Origin: JBBSHE01 sp038253325
GTDB lineage: Bacteria > Actinomycetota > Actinomycetes > Propionibacteriales > Nocardioidaceae
Length of the DNA stretch: 12,028 nt
Assembly (NCBI GenBank): GCA_038253325.1
Contig: JBBSHE010000066.1
Span: 1 to 12,028 of the forward strand
Direction of reading: 5' to 3'
The notes below the pieces were generated by a model, which was not told where the DNA came from, ran no database searches, and was given only the letters and a program-made list of their open reading frames with translations. Positions 5,324 to 12,028 of this stretch are shown in pieces (positions within the stretch are counted from its first letter, which is position 1; every line of letters begins with the position of its first letter). The translations under genes were made by a program, and so were the position numbers.

Positions 5324-5740
5324 GGCCGGCAACGGCGGCCGGACCCGGATGGCTCACAGGCTGGGGACAAGCCTGTGGAAAGGTCCCGGAATCCGGGGGG
5401 AACGCTGTGGACGAGCAACCGGTTCGGTCGATCGTCCCGATGTCGTCCACCGCCCGGGCGCTGCCGAAACCTGCTTCGTCCACAGCGCCTGTGTGGGGCG
5501 TTCTCGGCGTCGCACCTGGGCCGATACCCACCGTCCACAGCATCCACCGGTGCTACGACTCCGACGAACAATGAACCTATCGACACCAGCGCCAACATCG
5601 CTCCACCGTGCTGGCTGGGGACAACCTCCGATCGGGCCACGGCCGGTGTCGTCGGGTGTCGACGGTTCGTGGCAGGATGCACGCTCGGACGAGTTCGCGC
5701 TCGTCGCCACCGATCCCGCCGGCGCTGGAGGCAACGTATC
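5324..5740. other. oriC: Probable chromosomal origin of replication (oriC), dnaA-dnaN spacer
   Basis: This gene-free 417-bp spacer contains repeated DnaA-box-like 9-mers related to TTGTCCACA. Minus-strand sites: 5362-5370 (TGGGGACAA), 5374-5382 (TGTGGAAAG), 5406-5414 (TGTGGACGA) and 5616-5624 (TGGGGACAA). Plus-strand sites: 5443-5451 (TCGTCCACC), 5476-5484 (TCGTCCACA) and 5531-5539 (CCGTCCACA). Most differ from consensus by one or two bases, often C for T at position 2. The local sequence least rich in GC is about 5565-5584, a possible but unconvincing unwinding element. The dnaA-dnaN spacer is the known oriC location in Streptomyces and Mycobacterium. Also present are an inverted repeat at 5355-5377 and the palindrome CGCCCGGGCG at 5451-5460. 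No obvious dnaN promoter could be picked. Confidence 0.8.
5355..5377. repeat. Perfect 8-bp inverted repeat after dnaA
   Basis: CACAGGCT (5355-5362) and AGCCTGTG (5370-5377) are exact reverse complements around a 7-base loop. It starts 31 bp after the dnaA stop codon. There is no T-tract, so it is not a classical intrinsic terminator. DnaA-box-like sequences at 5362-5370 and 5374-5382 overlap the loop and right arm. A second short stem, CCCGG-AAT-CCGGG, follows at 5385-5397. Confidence 0.6.
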
Positions 5741-6877
5741 GTGAAGTTTCGCGTCGACAAGGATCTGCTGGCCGACTCCGTGGCCTGGGCCGCGCGCACA
5801 CTGCCAACCCGGCCGAGCCTGCCGCAGCTGTCCTGCTTGCTGGTCGATGCCCGCGGCGACCAGCTTGCCCTGTCCGGATTCGACTACGAGACGTCGGCGC
5901 GGGTCAGCCTCCGGGCCGACGTCGAAGACGAGGGTTCTGCGCTGGTGTCCGGACGGTTGCTCGCCGACATCTGCCGGTCGCTGCCAGACCGGCCCGTCGA
6001 CGTCGAGCTCGACAATGCGAAGGTCTCTCTTGTCTGCGGCAGCTCACGCTTCTCGCTGCAGACGGTGCCGGTCGAGGACTACCCGAGCCTGCCGGAGCTG
6101 CCCGCGATCGCCGGCAGCATCGATGCCGACGCCTTCTCCGAGGCGGTCGCCCAGGCGGTCACGGCGGCCGGCCGTGACGACATGCTCCCGGTGCTGACGG
6201 GGGTCCGGGTCGAGCTCGAGGGATCACGGGTCTCCCTGTTGGCGACGGACCGGTTCCGGCTCAGCTCACGCGATCTGGACTGGCGTCCGGAACGGACGGA
6301 CATCTCCTCGAGCGCTCTGGTGCCCTCCCGGGTCCTCGCAGACGTCGCCAAGTCACTGCCGTCCGGGTCGTCCGTGACCGTTGCGCTGTCGCCCGACGCC
6401 GACGGACTGATCGGTTTCGAGGCGGTCACCGACGGAGGCGTACGCCGGACGACCACCCGACTGATCGACGGGACGTTCCCCAACGTCCGGCAGATCTTCC
6501 CGGCACAGACCGAGATCAATGCGCGGGTCGACCTGGCTGCCCTGATCGAATCGGTCAAGCGGGTCGCGCTGGTCGCCGGGCGCAACACTCCGGTCAGGAT
6601 GACGTTCGCACCGGAGGTCGTCACGCTCGAGGCAGGTAACGGGGAGGAGGCGCAGGGATCGGAGTCGCTGGAGGCGCAGGTCGACGGCGACGCGATCACG
6701 ATCGGTTTCAACCCTGGTTACCTCCTGGAGGGGCTCGGCGCGATCCACGCGCCGTACGTCCACATCGGTATGACCCAGGCGTCTCGGCCGGCGACGTTCG
6801 GGGGGGTCAACGACCTGGAGTCGGACCCGATCCCCGAGTTCCGCTATCTGCTGATGCCGCTTCGAATCCAGGGTTGA
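5741..6877 (+). CDS. dnaN: DNA polymerase III beta subunit (sliding clamp)
   Basis: The product has 378 residues and forms the ring-shaped dimer that tethers DNA polymerase III and other partners to DNA. It begins M-K-F-R-V-D-K-D-L-L-A-D-S-V-A-W and contains the usual T-R-P-S-L-P-Q-L-S-C-L-L segment (about 23-34), V-E-D-Y-P-S-L-P-E-L-P ending the first domain, L-P-V-L-T-G-V in the second domain with L-L-A-T-D-R-F-R-L-S, and the C-terminal ending Y-L-L-M-P-L-R, the partner-binding pocket edge. Three repeated clamp domains are implied by length. The open frame extends far upstream through the oriC region, but GTG at 5741 has GGAGG 9 bases upstream and gives the standard N-terminus. It is followed by gnd after 41 bp. 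Confidence 0.97.
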   Translation: MKFRVDKDLLADSVAWAARTLPTRPSLPQLSCLLVDARGDQLALSGFDYETSARVSLRADVEDEGSALVSGRLLADICRSLPDRPVDVELDNAKVSLVCGSSRFSLQTVPVEDYPSLPELPAIAGSIDADAFSEAVAQAVTAAGRDDMLPVLTGVRVELEGSRVSLLATDRFRLSSRDLDWRPERTDISSSALVPSRVLADVAKSLPSGSSVTVALSPDADGLIGFEAVTDGGVRRTTTRLIDGTFPNVRQIFPAQTEINARVDLAALIESVKRVALVAGRNTPVRMTFAPEVVTLEAGNGEEAQGSESLEAQVDGDAITIGFNPGYLLEGLGAIHAPYVHIGMTQASRPATFGGVNDLESDPIPEFRYLLMPLRIQG

Positions 6878-6918
6878 GCTCACCCGCCAACGAAACGAAT
6901 CTCGAAAAGGACCCGCCC

Positions 6919-7869
6919 ATGGACATCGGACTGATCGGTCTCGGCAAGATGGGTGGCAACATGCGAACGCGGCTGCGCAAGGCCGGGCACACCGTGGTTG
7001 GTTTCGACCGCAATCCCGACATCTCCGATGCGACGAGCCTGGAGGAGATGGTGTCCGCGCTGCCCTCCCCAAGGGTCGTCTGGGTGATGGTGCCGTCTGG
7101 TGACCCGACGCGTGACACGATCGCCGCCCTGAAGGCGAGTCTCGCTGACGGTGACATCGTGATCGACGGTGGAAACTCCCGGTGGACCGACGACGCGATC
7201 AACGGCGCCTCACTCGCCGAGAAGGGGATCGGTTTCATCGACTGCGGCGTTTCCGGCGGCGTCTGGGGGCTCGAGAACGGCTATGCGCTCATGTGTGGCG
7301 GCGAGACCGACGACGTCGCGACGGTCATGCCGATCTTCGAGGCGCTGAAGCCACCGGGGGAGTTCGGGTTCGTCCACGCCGGCACGATCGGTGCGGGACA
7401 CTTCGCAAAGATGGTGCACAACGGCATCGAGTACGCCGTGATGCAGGCGTACGCCGAGGGGTGGGAGCTGCTCCAGGCGGTTGACATCGTCGAAAACGTC
7501 ACGGAGGCATTCGCGTCGTGGCGGGAGGGGACCGTCATCAGGTCCTGGCTGCTCGACTTGTTCGTCAAGGCACTCGAGGACGAGCCGAATCTGGACGGGA
7601 TCGCGGGTTACGCCGACGACTCTGGCGAAGGACGATGGACCGTCGAGGCGGCGATCGACAACGCGGTCCCGTTGCATGCGATCACAGCGTCGTTGTTCAC
7701 CCGCTTCCAGTCCCGCCAGGAGGAGTCACCGGCGATGAAGGCGATCGCGGCCATGCGCAACCAGTTCGGCGGGCACGCCGTCAAGAAGGGCGAGATCAAG
7801 GCCGAACCCGTATCGGGCGACCCAGAAGCAGCCCGCCAGCACCCGGAAGCGCCGGACCACGCGTCCTAG
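6919..7869 (+). CDS. gnd: 6-phosphogluconate dehydrogenase, decarboxylating (short, probably NAD+-dependent form)
   Basis: The product has 316 residues and oxidatively decarboxylates 6-phosphogluconate to ribulose 5-phosphate in the pentose phosphate pathway. The N-terminal Rossmann fold has G-L-G-K-M-G-G-N-M at 7-15. Substrate and catalytic motifs are D-G-G-N-S-R-W at 83-89, D-C-G-V-S-G-G-V-W-G-L at 108-118, and K-M-V-H-N-G-I-E-Y at 164-172 with the expected catalytic Lys164 and Glu171. The length of about 300 residues matches the short class rather than the ~470-residue NADP enzymes. Asp30 at the end of the second strand (G-F-D-R-N) suggests NAD+ preference; that is inference. The chosen ATG at 6919 has AAAGG 8 bases upstream; a longer frame from a TTG overlapping the dnaN stop lacks support. 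Its place between dnaN and recF is a recurrent actinobacterial arrangement. Confidence 0.94.
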   Translation: MDIGLIGLGKMGGNMRTRLRKAGHTVVGFDRNPDISDATSLEEMVSALPSPRVVWVMVPSGDPTRDTIAALKASLADGDIVIDGGNSRWTDDAINGASLAEKGIGFIDCGVSGGVWGLENGYALMCGGETDDVATVMPIFEALKPPGEFGFVHAGTIGAGHFAKMVHNGIEYAVMQAYAEGWELLQAVDIVENVTEAFASWREGTVIRSWLLDLFVKALEDEPNLDGIAGYADDSGEGRWTVEAAIDNAVPLHAITASLFTRFQSRQEESPAMKAIAAMRNQFGGHAVKKGEIKAEPVSGDPEAARQHPEAPDHAS

Positions 7870-7918
7870 TCGAGTCCGGCAGACGTTCAGCAGACATCAC
7901 CCGTAGCCCGCCCCGCTC

Positions 7919-9064
7919 ATGCACGTGCACCGGCTGTCTCTTCTGGACTTCCGCAACTACGCCGACGTCGAGGTCGTGCTGGGACCCGGGGTGACAGCTT
8001 TCATCGGTCCCAACGGGCAGGGAAAGACGAACATCGTGGAGGCGGTCAACTACTGCGCCATCCAGCAGTCGCACCGGGTCTCCTCCGAGCAGTCACTCGT
8101 CCGGCAGGGTGCCGACCGGGCGGTGATCGGCGTGACACTTCGGCGCGGGACCAGGGAGGTGCGCCTCGAGCTCGAGATCAACCCTGCTGCTGCCAACCGA
8201 GCCCGGGTGAATCAGGCGATGATGCGCCGGGCTCGCGAGGCGCTCGGGCTGCTCCGGGCAGTCGTGTTCTCACCGGAGGACCTGACGACGGTCAAGGGTG
8301 ATCCGTCGGAGCGACGTCGATTCCTCGACGACCTGATGACCGCCCGGCACCCGCGGCTGGCGGGCGTACGGTCCGACTACGACCGGATCCTCAGGCAGCG
8401 CAACACGCTGTTGAAGTCCGCCGGCGGCCGTTTCCGCGGCAGGGAGGCCGATGTGGGGCTGGAGACCCTCGACGTGTGGGACGCCCACCTGTGCGCTGCC
8501 GGGGCGGAGCTGGTCGCTGCCCGCCTCGACCTGGTCAGGGAGATCACACCACACGTCGTGGCACGCTACTCACAGGTCGCCGGCACCGTGCCGAAGGCCG
8601 ATGGCGGTAACGAGGTGACGATGACCTACCGCTCCTCGTCCGGCAGCGACCTCGCCGAGGTCGACCGGCCGACCATCGAGCAGTTGATGCTCGCCCAGCT
8701 CAATGCGCGCCGCCGTGACGAGCTCGATCGGGGCATCAGCCTGGTCGGTCCACATCGAGACGACCTCCTGCTCGGCCTCGGATCGCTCCCCGTCCGTGGG
8801 TACGCCAGTCACGGCGAATGCTGGTCATTCGCGCTGGCCCTGAAGCTAGCGGCGTTCGAGGTGCTCCGCGACAACGACGACGATCCGGTGCTGATGCTCG
8901 ACGACGTGTTCGCCGAGCTCGACGACGAGCGTCGCAACCGGTTGGCTGAGCTGGTTGCGCCGGTCGAGCAGGTGCTGATCACGGCGGCTGTATCGGACGA
9001 CGTACCGGCGGCGCTGGTGAACGACCGGTTCGCCGTCCGAGACGGGAAGGTGCTACGTGACTGA
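7919..9064 (+). CDS. recF: DNA replication/repair protein RecF
   Basis: The product has 381 residues and is an SMC/Rad50-like ATPase that, with RecO and RecR, loads RecA at single-strand gaps. Walker A is G-P-N-G-Q-G-K-T-N at 30-38, followed by I-V-E-A-V-N-Y. Further family marks are F-S-P-E-D-L at 117-122, R-R-F-L-D at 133-137, G-P-H-R-D-D-L at 277-283, the ABC signature-like S-H-G-E-C at 297-301, and Walker B L-M-L-D-D-V-F-A-E-L-D at 325-335. ATG at 7919 gives the normal N-terminus (M-H-V-H-R-L-S-L-L-D-F-R-N-Y), although no Shine-Dalgarno sequence is evident. GTG at 7925 is a minor alternative. A 49-bp gap separates it from gnd, and its end overlaps dciA by 8 bases. Confidence 0.97.
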   Translation: MHVHRLSLLDFRNYADVEVVLGPGVTAFIGPNGQGKTNIVEAVNYCAIQQSHRVSSEQSLVRQGADRAVIGVTLRRGTREVRLELEINPAAANRARVNQAMMRRAREALGLLRAVVFSPEDLTTVKGDPSERRRFLDDLMTARHPRLAGVRSDYDRILRQRNTLLKSAGGRFRGREADVGLETLDVWDAHLCAAGAELVAARLDLVREITPHVVARYSQVAGTVPKADGGNEVTMTYRSSSGSDLAEVDRPTIEQLMLAQLNARRRDELDRGISLVGPHRDDLLLGLGSLPVRGYASHGECWSFALALKLAAFEVLRDNDDDPVLMLDDVFAELDDERRNRLAELVAPVEQVLITAAVSDDVPAALVNDRFAVRDGKVLRD

Positions 9065-9614
9065 AACGGACCCACCTCCGGAACCATTCGAACCAGGCAC
9101 AAAGGGCCGCCCGTCGGCGGCCGAGGGCATCGCACACGACCCTGCCGGCATCGAGGTGGCCCGGTCGCTGGTCGGCCGCATCCGAGGCCGTCGCTCGCCG
9201 AAGCAGCAACGCGTCCGCCCGGTCCCGTCCGCCCGGTCCGGTGCCCACCCCGACGACCGCGACCCCACCAGGCTCGGCGCCGCGCTGCGGCGACTGGTCG
9301 CCGACCACGGGTGGCAGGCCGACCTCGGAGTGCATGGAGTGTTTGCTCGATGGGGTGAAATCGTCGGTGCCGAGGTGGCCGCGCACTGCACCCCCCAGAC
9401 CTGCCGGGAGGGGCAGCTGACGATCAGCACCGACTCCACGGCATGGGCGACCCAGATCCGACTGCTCGCGCCTCTCGTGGTCCGCCGATTGAATGAGGAG
9501 GTAGGTCCCGACACGGTCACCCAGATCGTGGTGGTCGCCCCAGCCGCCCCGTCCTGGCGAAAGGGTTACCGCACGGTGCGTGGAGGTCGCGGTCCTCGCG
9601 ACACCTACGGCTGA
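9057..9614 (+). CDS. dciA: DUF721 family protein, DciA-type replicative helicase loader/operator
   Basis: The product has 185 residues. The first ~70 residues are rich in Pro, Arg and Ser and look disordered, with a basic patch (R-I-R-G-R-R-S-P-K-Q-Q-R, 41-52). The DUF721 domain occupies about 72-165: L-G-A-A-L-R-R-L-V, then G-V-F-A-R-W-G-E-I-V-G at 94-104 with the conserved Trp99, L-T-I-S-T-D-S-T-A-W-A-T-Q-I-R-L-L at 121-137, and L-N-E-E-V-G at 145-150. DciA is the ancestral bacterial protein that interacts with DnaB helicase in species lacking DnaC or DnaI. The recF-dciA-gyrB order is typical of actinobacteria. The GTG start overlaps the end of recF by 8 bases and has GGAAGG about 6 bases upstream, so coupling is likely. 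The helicase role is inferred from the family. Confidence 0.9.
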   Translation: MTETDPPPEPFEPGTKGRPSAAEGIAHDPAGIEVARSLVGRIRGRRSPKQQRVRPVPSARSGAHPDDRDPTRLGAALRRLVADHGWQADLGVHGVFARWGEIVGAEVAAHCTPQTCREGQLTISTDSTAWATQIRLLAPLVVRRLNEEVGPDTVTQIVVVAPAAPSWRKGYRTVRGGRGPRDTYG

Positions 9615-9685
9615 CAACGCGGCCCACACCGACGACGACCAGCCGCCGGACGGGGCGTTTTCGTGGTGGACAGAGCCCCGAGAAA

Positions 9686-9723
9686 CGGTCGTCGACCGCT
9701 ATACTTGGGGCGTATCACCCAAG
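9686..9723. repeat. Two inverted repeats flanking the gyrB -10 element
   Basis: CGGTCG-T-CGACCG (9686-9698) is a 13-bp palindrome ending one base before the -10. CTTGGG (9704-9709) and CCCAAG (9718-9723) are perfect 6-bp arms around 8 bases, overlapping the end of the -10 and spanning the expected start point. The positions suit operators or supercoiling-sensitive structure. Function is inferred only from position. Confidence 0.45.
9700..9705 (+). promoter_or_regulatory. Candidate -10 element of a gyrB promoter
   Basis: TATACT at 9700-9705 is a strong -10 in an otherwise GC-rich region. No good -35 lies 16-18 bp upstream, so the promoter may rely on another feature or on an activator. The predicted start point is near 9711-9713, giving a leader of about 120 nt before gyrB. 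Gyrase genes often have their own supercoiling-sensitive promoter. Confidence 0.5.
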
Positions 9724-9832
9724 GCCGTTTCCCGACGGGAGACCGCCCACGCCCGGGCCTGACAGCCAGGCTCAGACGCGCGTCGGCGCTCCTGGGAGGC
9801 GGCCTTTGGCCTGACCTGGAGGTCCATCCGTA

Positions 9833-11893
9833 GTGACGATCCAACAAGACCCGGTGAGACCCGTCGATGACCCCATCTACGACGCAAGTGCCATCCAGGT
9901 TCTCGAAGGGCTCGAGGCAGTCCGCAAACGGCCGAGCATGTACATCGGCTCGACCGGAGAGCGCGGACTGCATCACCTCGTCACCGAAGTCGTCGACAAC
10001 GCTGTCGACGAAGCGCTCGCGGGCCACTGCGACCAGATCGTCGTCACCTTGCTCGCCGACGGCGGGGTGCGGGTCGTGGACAACGGGCGTGGGATCCCAA
10101 CCGGCTACAACGAGCAGCAGGGCATGTCGACGGTTGAGGTGGTCTTGACGAAGCTGCACGCCGGCGGAAAGTTTGGCGGCGGTGGATACAAGGTCTCGGG
10201 CGGCCTGCACGGCGTCGGCATCTCCGTCGTCAACGCGCTGTCCGAACGGCTCGACATCGAGGTCAAGAACGCTGGCTACCGGTGGATCCAGTCCTACAAC
10301 GCGAGTGTGCCGGACGGACCGCTCGAACGTCACGAACGGACCGACGAGACTGGTACCTCGATCACGTTCTGGGCGAGCACGACGATCTTCGAGACGACGG
10401 CGTACTCGTTCGAGACCCTCTCGACGAGGCTTCGTGAGATGGCCTTCCTCAACAAGGGCCTGGAGATCCTCATCCGCGACCAGCGGCCAGGAGCCGGCGA
10501 GATCGCGGAGGCGGTCAGCGACCCGACGATCGACAGCAGCGTCGACGGCGGCGATGACGGCGTGAAGCCGATCGAAGGTTCCTCGACCGCTGGCATGGAA
10601 CGCCGGTTCAAGTACGACAAGGGCCTGGTCGACTACGTCGAGTACCTCAACAAGACCAAGGACGCCGCACACAAGTCCGTCATCGCGTTCGAGGCGGAGA
10701 CGAACGACGTCGGGCTGAGTCTCGAGGTGGCGATGCAGTGGAACACCAGCTTCAACGAGTCGGTGCACACGTTTGCCAACACGATCAACACCCATGAAGG
10801 CGGCACTCACGAAGAAGGCTTCCGGGCGGCGCTGACCGGCACGGTCAACACCTGGGCCGAGGAGTGGGGGATGGTCAAGAAGCGCGAGGACCGACTGTCC
10901 GGTGACGACATCCGGGAAGGCCTCACCGCGATCATCTCGATCAAGCTGGCCGAGCCGCAGTTCGAGGGTCAGACGAAGACGAGGCTCGGCAACACCGAGG
11001 CGAAGGGTTTCGTCCAGCGGGTTGTCAACGACCGGCTCGGCGCCTGGCTCGAGGAGAACCCGGCCGAGGGCAAGGACGTCATCCGCAAGTCGATCGCCGC
11101 CGCCAGTGCTCGGCTGGCCGCCCGCAAGGCGCGTGACCTCGCGCGCAACCGCAAGGGCCTGCTCGGCCAAGGCGGGTTGCCCGGCAAGCTGTCCGACTGC
11201 CAGTCCACGAACCCCGACGAGTGCGAGATCTTCATCGTCGAGGGAAACTCCGCGGGGGGGTCCGCCAAGGGTGGGCGGGACCCGCGGACGCAGGCGATCC
11301 TGCCGATCCGGGGCAAGATCCTCAACGTCGAGAAGGCGCGGATCGACCGGGTCCTCGCCAACACGGAGGTCCAGTCGATCATCTCCGCACTCGGCACGGG
11401 GATCCAAGAGGAGGTCGACCTCCAGAAGCTCCGGTACGGCAAGGTGATCTTGATGGCCGACGCCGATGTCGACGGCCAGCACATCTCGACCCTGCTTCTC
11501 ACGTTGCTGTTCCGGTTCATGCGACCGTTGATCGAGCACGGGCACGTCTACCTCGCGCAGCCGCCACTGTTCAAGATCAAGTGGACCAACGCGTCGCACG
11601 AGCTCGCATACTCCGACCGGGAGCGCGACCAGCTGCTCGCGGCGGGCCCCAAGAAGGGCTGGCGGTTGCCGAAGTCCGGCCCGATCCAGCGTTACAAGGG
11701 CCTCGGCGAGATGAACGACCACGAGTTGTGGGATACGACAATGGACCCCGCCAAGCGGGTCCTGCTCCAGGTCTCGCTCGATGACGCTGCCGATGCCGAC
11801 CTGCTCTTCAGCGTCTTGATGGGCGAGGACGTCGAGCAGCGCCGTTCGTTCATCCAACGCAACGCCAAAGACGTCCGCTTCCTGGACATCTGA
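9833..11893 (+). CDS. gyrB: DNA gyrase subunit B
   Basis: The product has 686 residues and is the ATPase subunit of the A2B2 gyrase that introduces negative supercoils. GHKL ATPase motifs: E-V-V-D-N-A-V-D-E-A at 52-61, D-N-G-R-G-I-P at 83-89 and G-G-L-H-G-V-G at 123-129. The transducer domain spans roughly 220-420; a Gly/Asp-rich insert at about 219-255 is of the kind seen in actinobacterial GyrB. The TOPRIM domain has E-I-F-I-V-E-G-N-S-A-G-G-S-A at 465-478 with catalytic Glu470, the G-R-D-P-R-T-Q-A-I-L-P-I-R-G-K segment, and the metal-binding D-A-D-V-D at 543-547. The tail has Q-R-Y-K-G-L-G-E-M-N at 619-628 and ends R-N-A-K-D-V-R-F-L-D-I. GTG at 9833 has GGAGG 10 bases upstream. gyrA follows after 37 bp. 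Confidence 0.98.
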   Translation: MTIQQDPVRPVDDPIYDASAIQVLEGLEAVRKRPSMYIGSTGERGLHHLVTEVVDNAVDEALAGHCDQIVVTLLADGGVRVVDNGRGIPTGYNEQQGMSTVEVVLTKLHAGGKFGGGGYKVSGGLHGVGISVVNALSERLDIEVKNAGYRWIQSYNASVPDGPLERHERTDETGTSITFWASTTIFETTAYSFETLSTRLREMAFLNKGLEILIRDQRPGAGEIAEAVSDPTIDSSVDGGDDGVKPIEGSSTAGMERRFKYDKGLVDYVEYLNKTKDAAHKSVIAFEAETNDVGLSLEVAMQWNTSFNESVHTFANTINTHEGGTHEEGFRAALTGTVNTWAEEWGMVKKREDRLSGDDIREGLTAIISIKLAEPQFEGQTKTRLGNTEAKGFVQRVVNDRLGAWLEENPAEGKDVIRKSIAAASARLAARKARDLARNRKGLLGQGGLPGKLSDCQSTNPDECEIFIVEGNSAGGSAKGGRDPRTQAILPIRGKILNVEKARIDRVLANTEVQSIISALGTGIQEEVDLQKLRYGKVILMADADVDGQHISTLLLTLLFRFMRPLIEHGHVYLAQPPLFKIKWTNASHELAYSDRERDQLLAAGPKKGWRLPKSGPIQRYKGLGEMNDHELWDTTMDPAKRVLLQVSLDDAADADLLFSVLMGEDVEQRRSFIQRNAKDVRFLDI

Positions 11894-11930
11894 GCCTGGG
11901 TCCGATCCCCGGTTCTCGAAGGACTGACTC

Positions 11931-12028
11931 GTGACTGACGACACCACCACCACACCCGAACCGCCCGAGAGCGGCCGAATCGAGCCGGTCGACCTGCAGG
12001 GCGAGATGCGCCGGTCGTACCTCGACTA
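11931..12028 (+). CDS. gyrA: DNA gyrase subunit A, N-terminal fragment (partial)
   Basis: Only the first 32 codons are in the window; the gene runs off the right edge. After a Thr/Pro/Glu-rich start (T-D-D-T-T-T-T-P-E-P-P-E) comes R-I-E-P-V-D-L-Q-G-E-M-R-R-S-Y-L-D, the conserved GyrA N-terminal arm just before the breakage-reunion domain. The catalytic tyrosine and quinolone-resistance region lie outside. GTG at 11931 has GAAGGA 7 bases upstream. The 37-bp gap after gyrB supports a gyrBA operon. Confidence 0.95.
   Translation, partial: MTDDTTTTPEPPESGRIEPVDLQGEMRRSYLD

Larger units (their letters stand above)
9615..9832. other. dciA-gyrB spacer with gyrB promoter and leader
   Basis: This 218-bp stretch has no supportable gene. 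It contains the candidate gyrB -10 hexamer, two inverted repeats around it, and a downstream leader with several short stem-loops: 9727-9743 (7-bp stem with one G-U), 9757-9771 (GCCTG/CAGGC), 9801-9811 (GGCC/GGCC) and 9813-9824 (GACCT/AGGTC). No clear terminator for the upstream genes is visible. Confidence 0.6.

Noticed and set aside
4277..5332. A 351-codon minus-strand frame opposite dnaA
   Set aside because: It is a shadow of dnaA without recognisable domains or a binding site.
5324..5340. Hairpin GGCCG/CGGCC directly after the dnaA stop as an intrinsic terminator
   Set aside because: There is no following T-tract and the stem is only 5 bp; short GC stems are common by chance at this composition.
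5375..5740. An extended N-terminus for DnaN reading through the dnaA-dnaN spacer
   Set aside because: The GTG at 5741 gives the standard DnaN N-terminus with GGAGG correctly spaced; the upstream part is the oriC spacer with DnaA-like boxes.
7870..7918. A possible promoter or small gene between gnd and recF
   Set aside because: Only 49 bp, with no convincing -10/-35 pair and no reading frame with a binding site.
9605..11953. A 782-codon open frame on the minus strand covering all of gyrB
   Set aside because: It is exactly opposite a clear gyrB with all catalytic motifs. Long antisense frames are expected in GC-rich coding DNA, and the translation is an Asp/Val/Leu/Arg-rich sequence without family features.
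1..12028. A novel defence, mobile or biosynthetic system
   Set aside because: Every gene belongs to a known conserved core family in the expected order; there are no transposase, integrase, CRISPR-like or tRNA signals and no compositionally odd gene.

Overview
The window is the chromosomal replication-origin neighbourhood of a high-GC Gram-positive bacterium (Actinomycetota). I place it there because of the strongly GC-rich coding sequence, the actinobacterial-type DnaA, GyrB and DUF721/DciA proteins, a short 6-phosphogluconate dehydrogenase gene inserted between dnaN and recF, and heavy use of GTG starts (10 of the 14 genes read here). I cannot give a family or genus from the sequence alone.

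Left arm (1-3402, all on the minus strand): rpmH, rnpA, yidD, yidC, jag, rsmG and the 5' end of a gene that fits parA. They read away from the origin in a tightly packed run. rnpA/yidD and rsmG/parA share GTGA stop/start overlaps, and yidC starts immediately after the yidD stop. Products are ribosomal protein L34, the RNase P protein, a membrane-insertion pair (YidD, YidC), an RNA-binding KH/R3H protein, a 16S rRNA methyltransferase and, by inference, the chromosome-partition ATPase. Two parS-like ParB sites (64-77 and 807-822) lie inside the N-terminal codons of the parA-like gene and of rsmG.

Centre (3403-5740): a divergent rpmH/dnaA intergenic region with a candidate promoter in each direction and DnaA-box-like sites, then dnaA, then a 417-bp dnaA-dnaN spacer. 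The spacer holds about seven DnaA-box-like 9-mers and a perfect 8-bp inverted repeat. By position and content it is the likely oriC.

Right arm (5741-12028, plus strand): dnaN (sliding clamp), gnd (6-phosphogluconate dehydrogenase), recF, dciA (DUF721 helicase loader/operator), gyrB and the first 32 codons of gyrA. A 218-bp gap before gyrB carries a -10-like hexamer flanked by two inverted repeats and a leader rich in short hairpins, suggesting that gyrBA has its own regulated promoter.

I found no mobile element, CRISPR array, rRNA or tRNA, and no convincing unknown multi-gene system: every gene is a recognisable core family. The points most worth checking are regulatory: the origin architecture, the parS sites embedded in coding sequence, and the structured gyrB promoter and leader.
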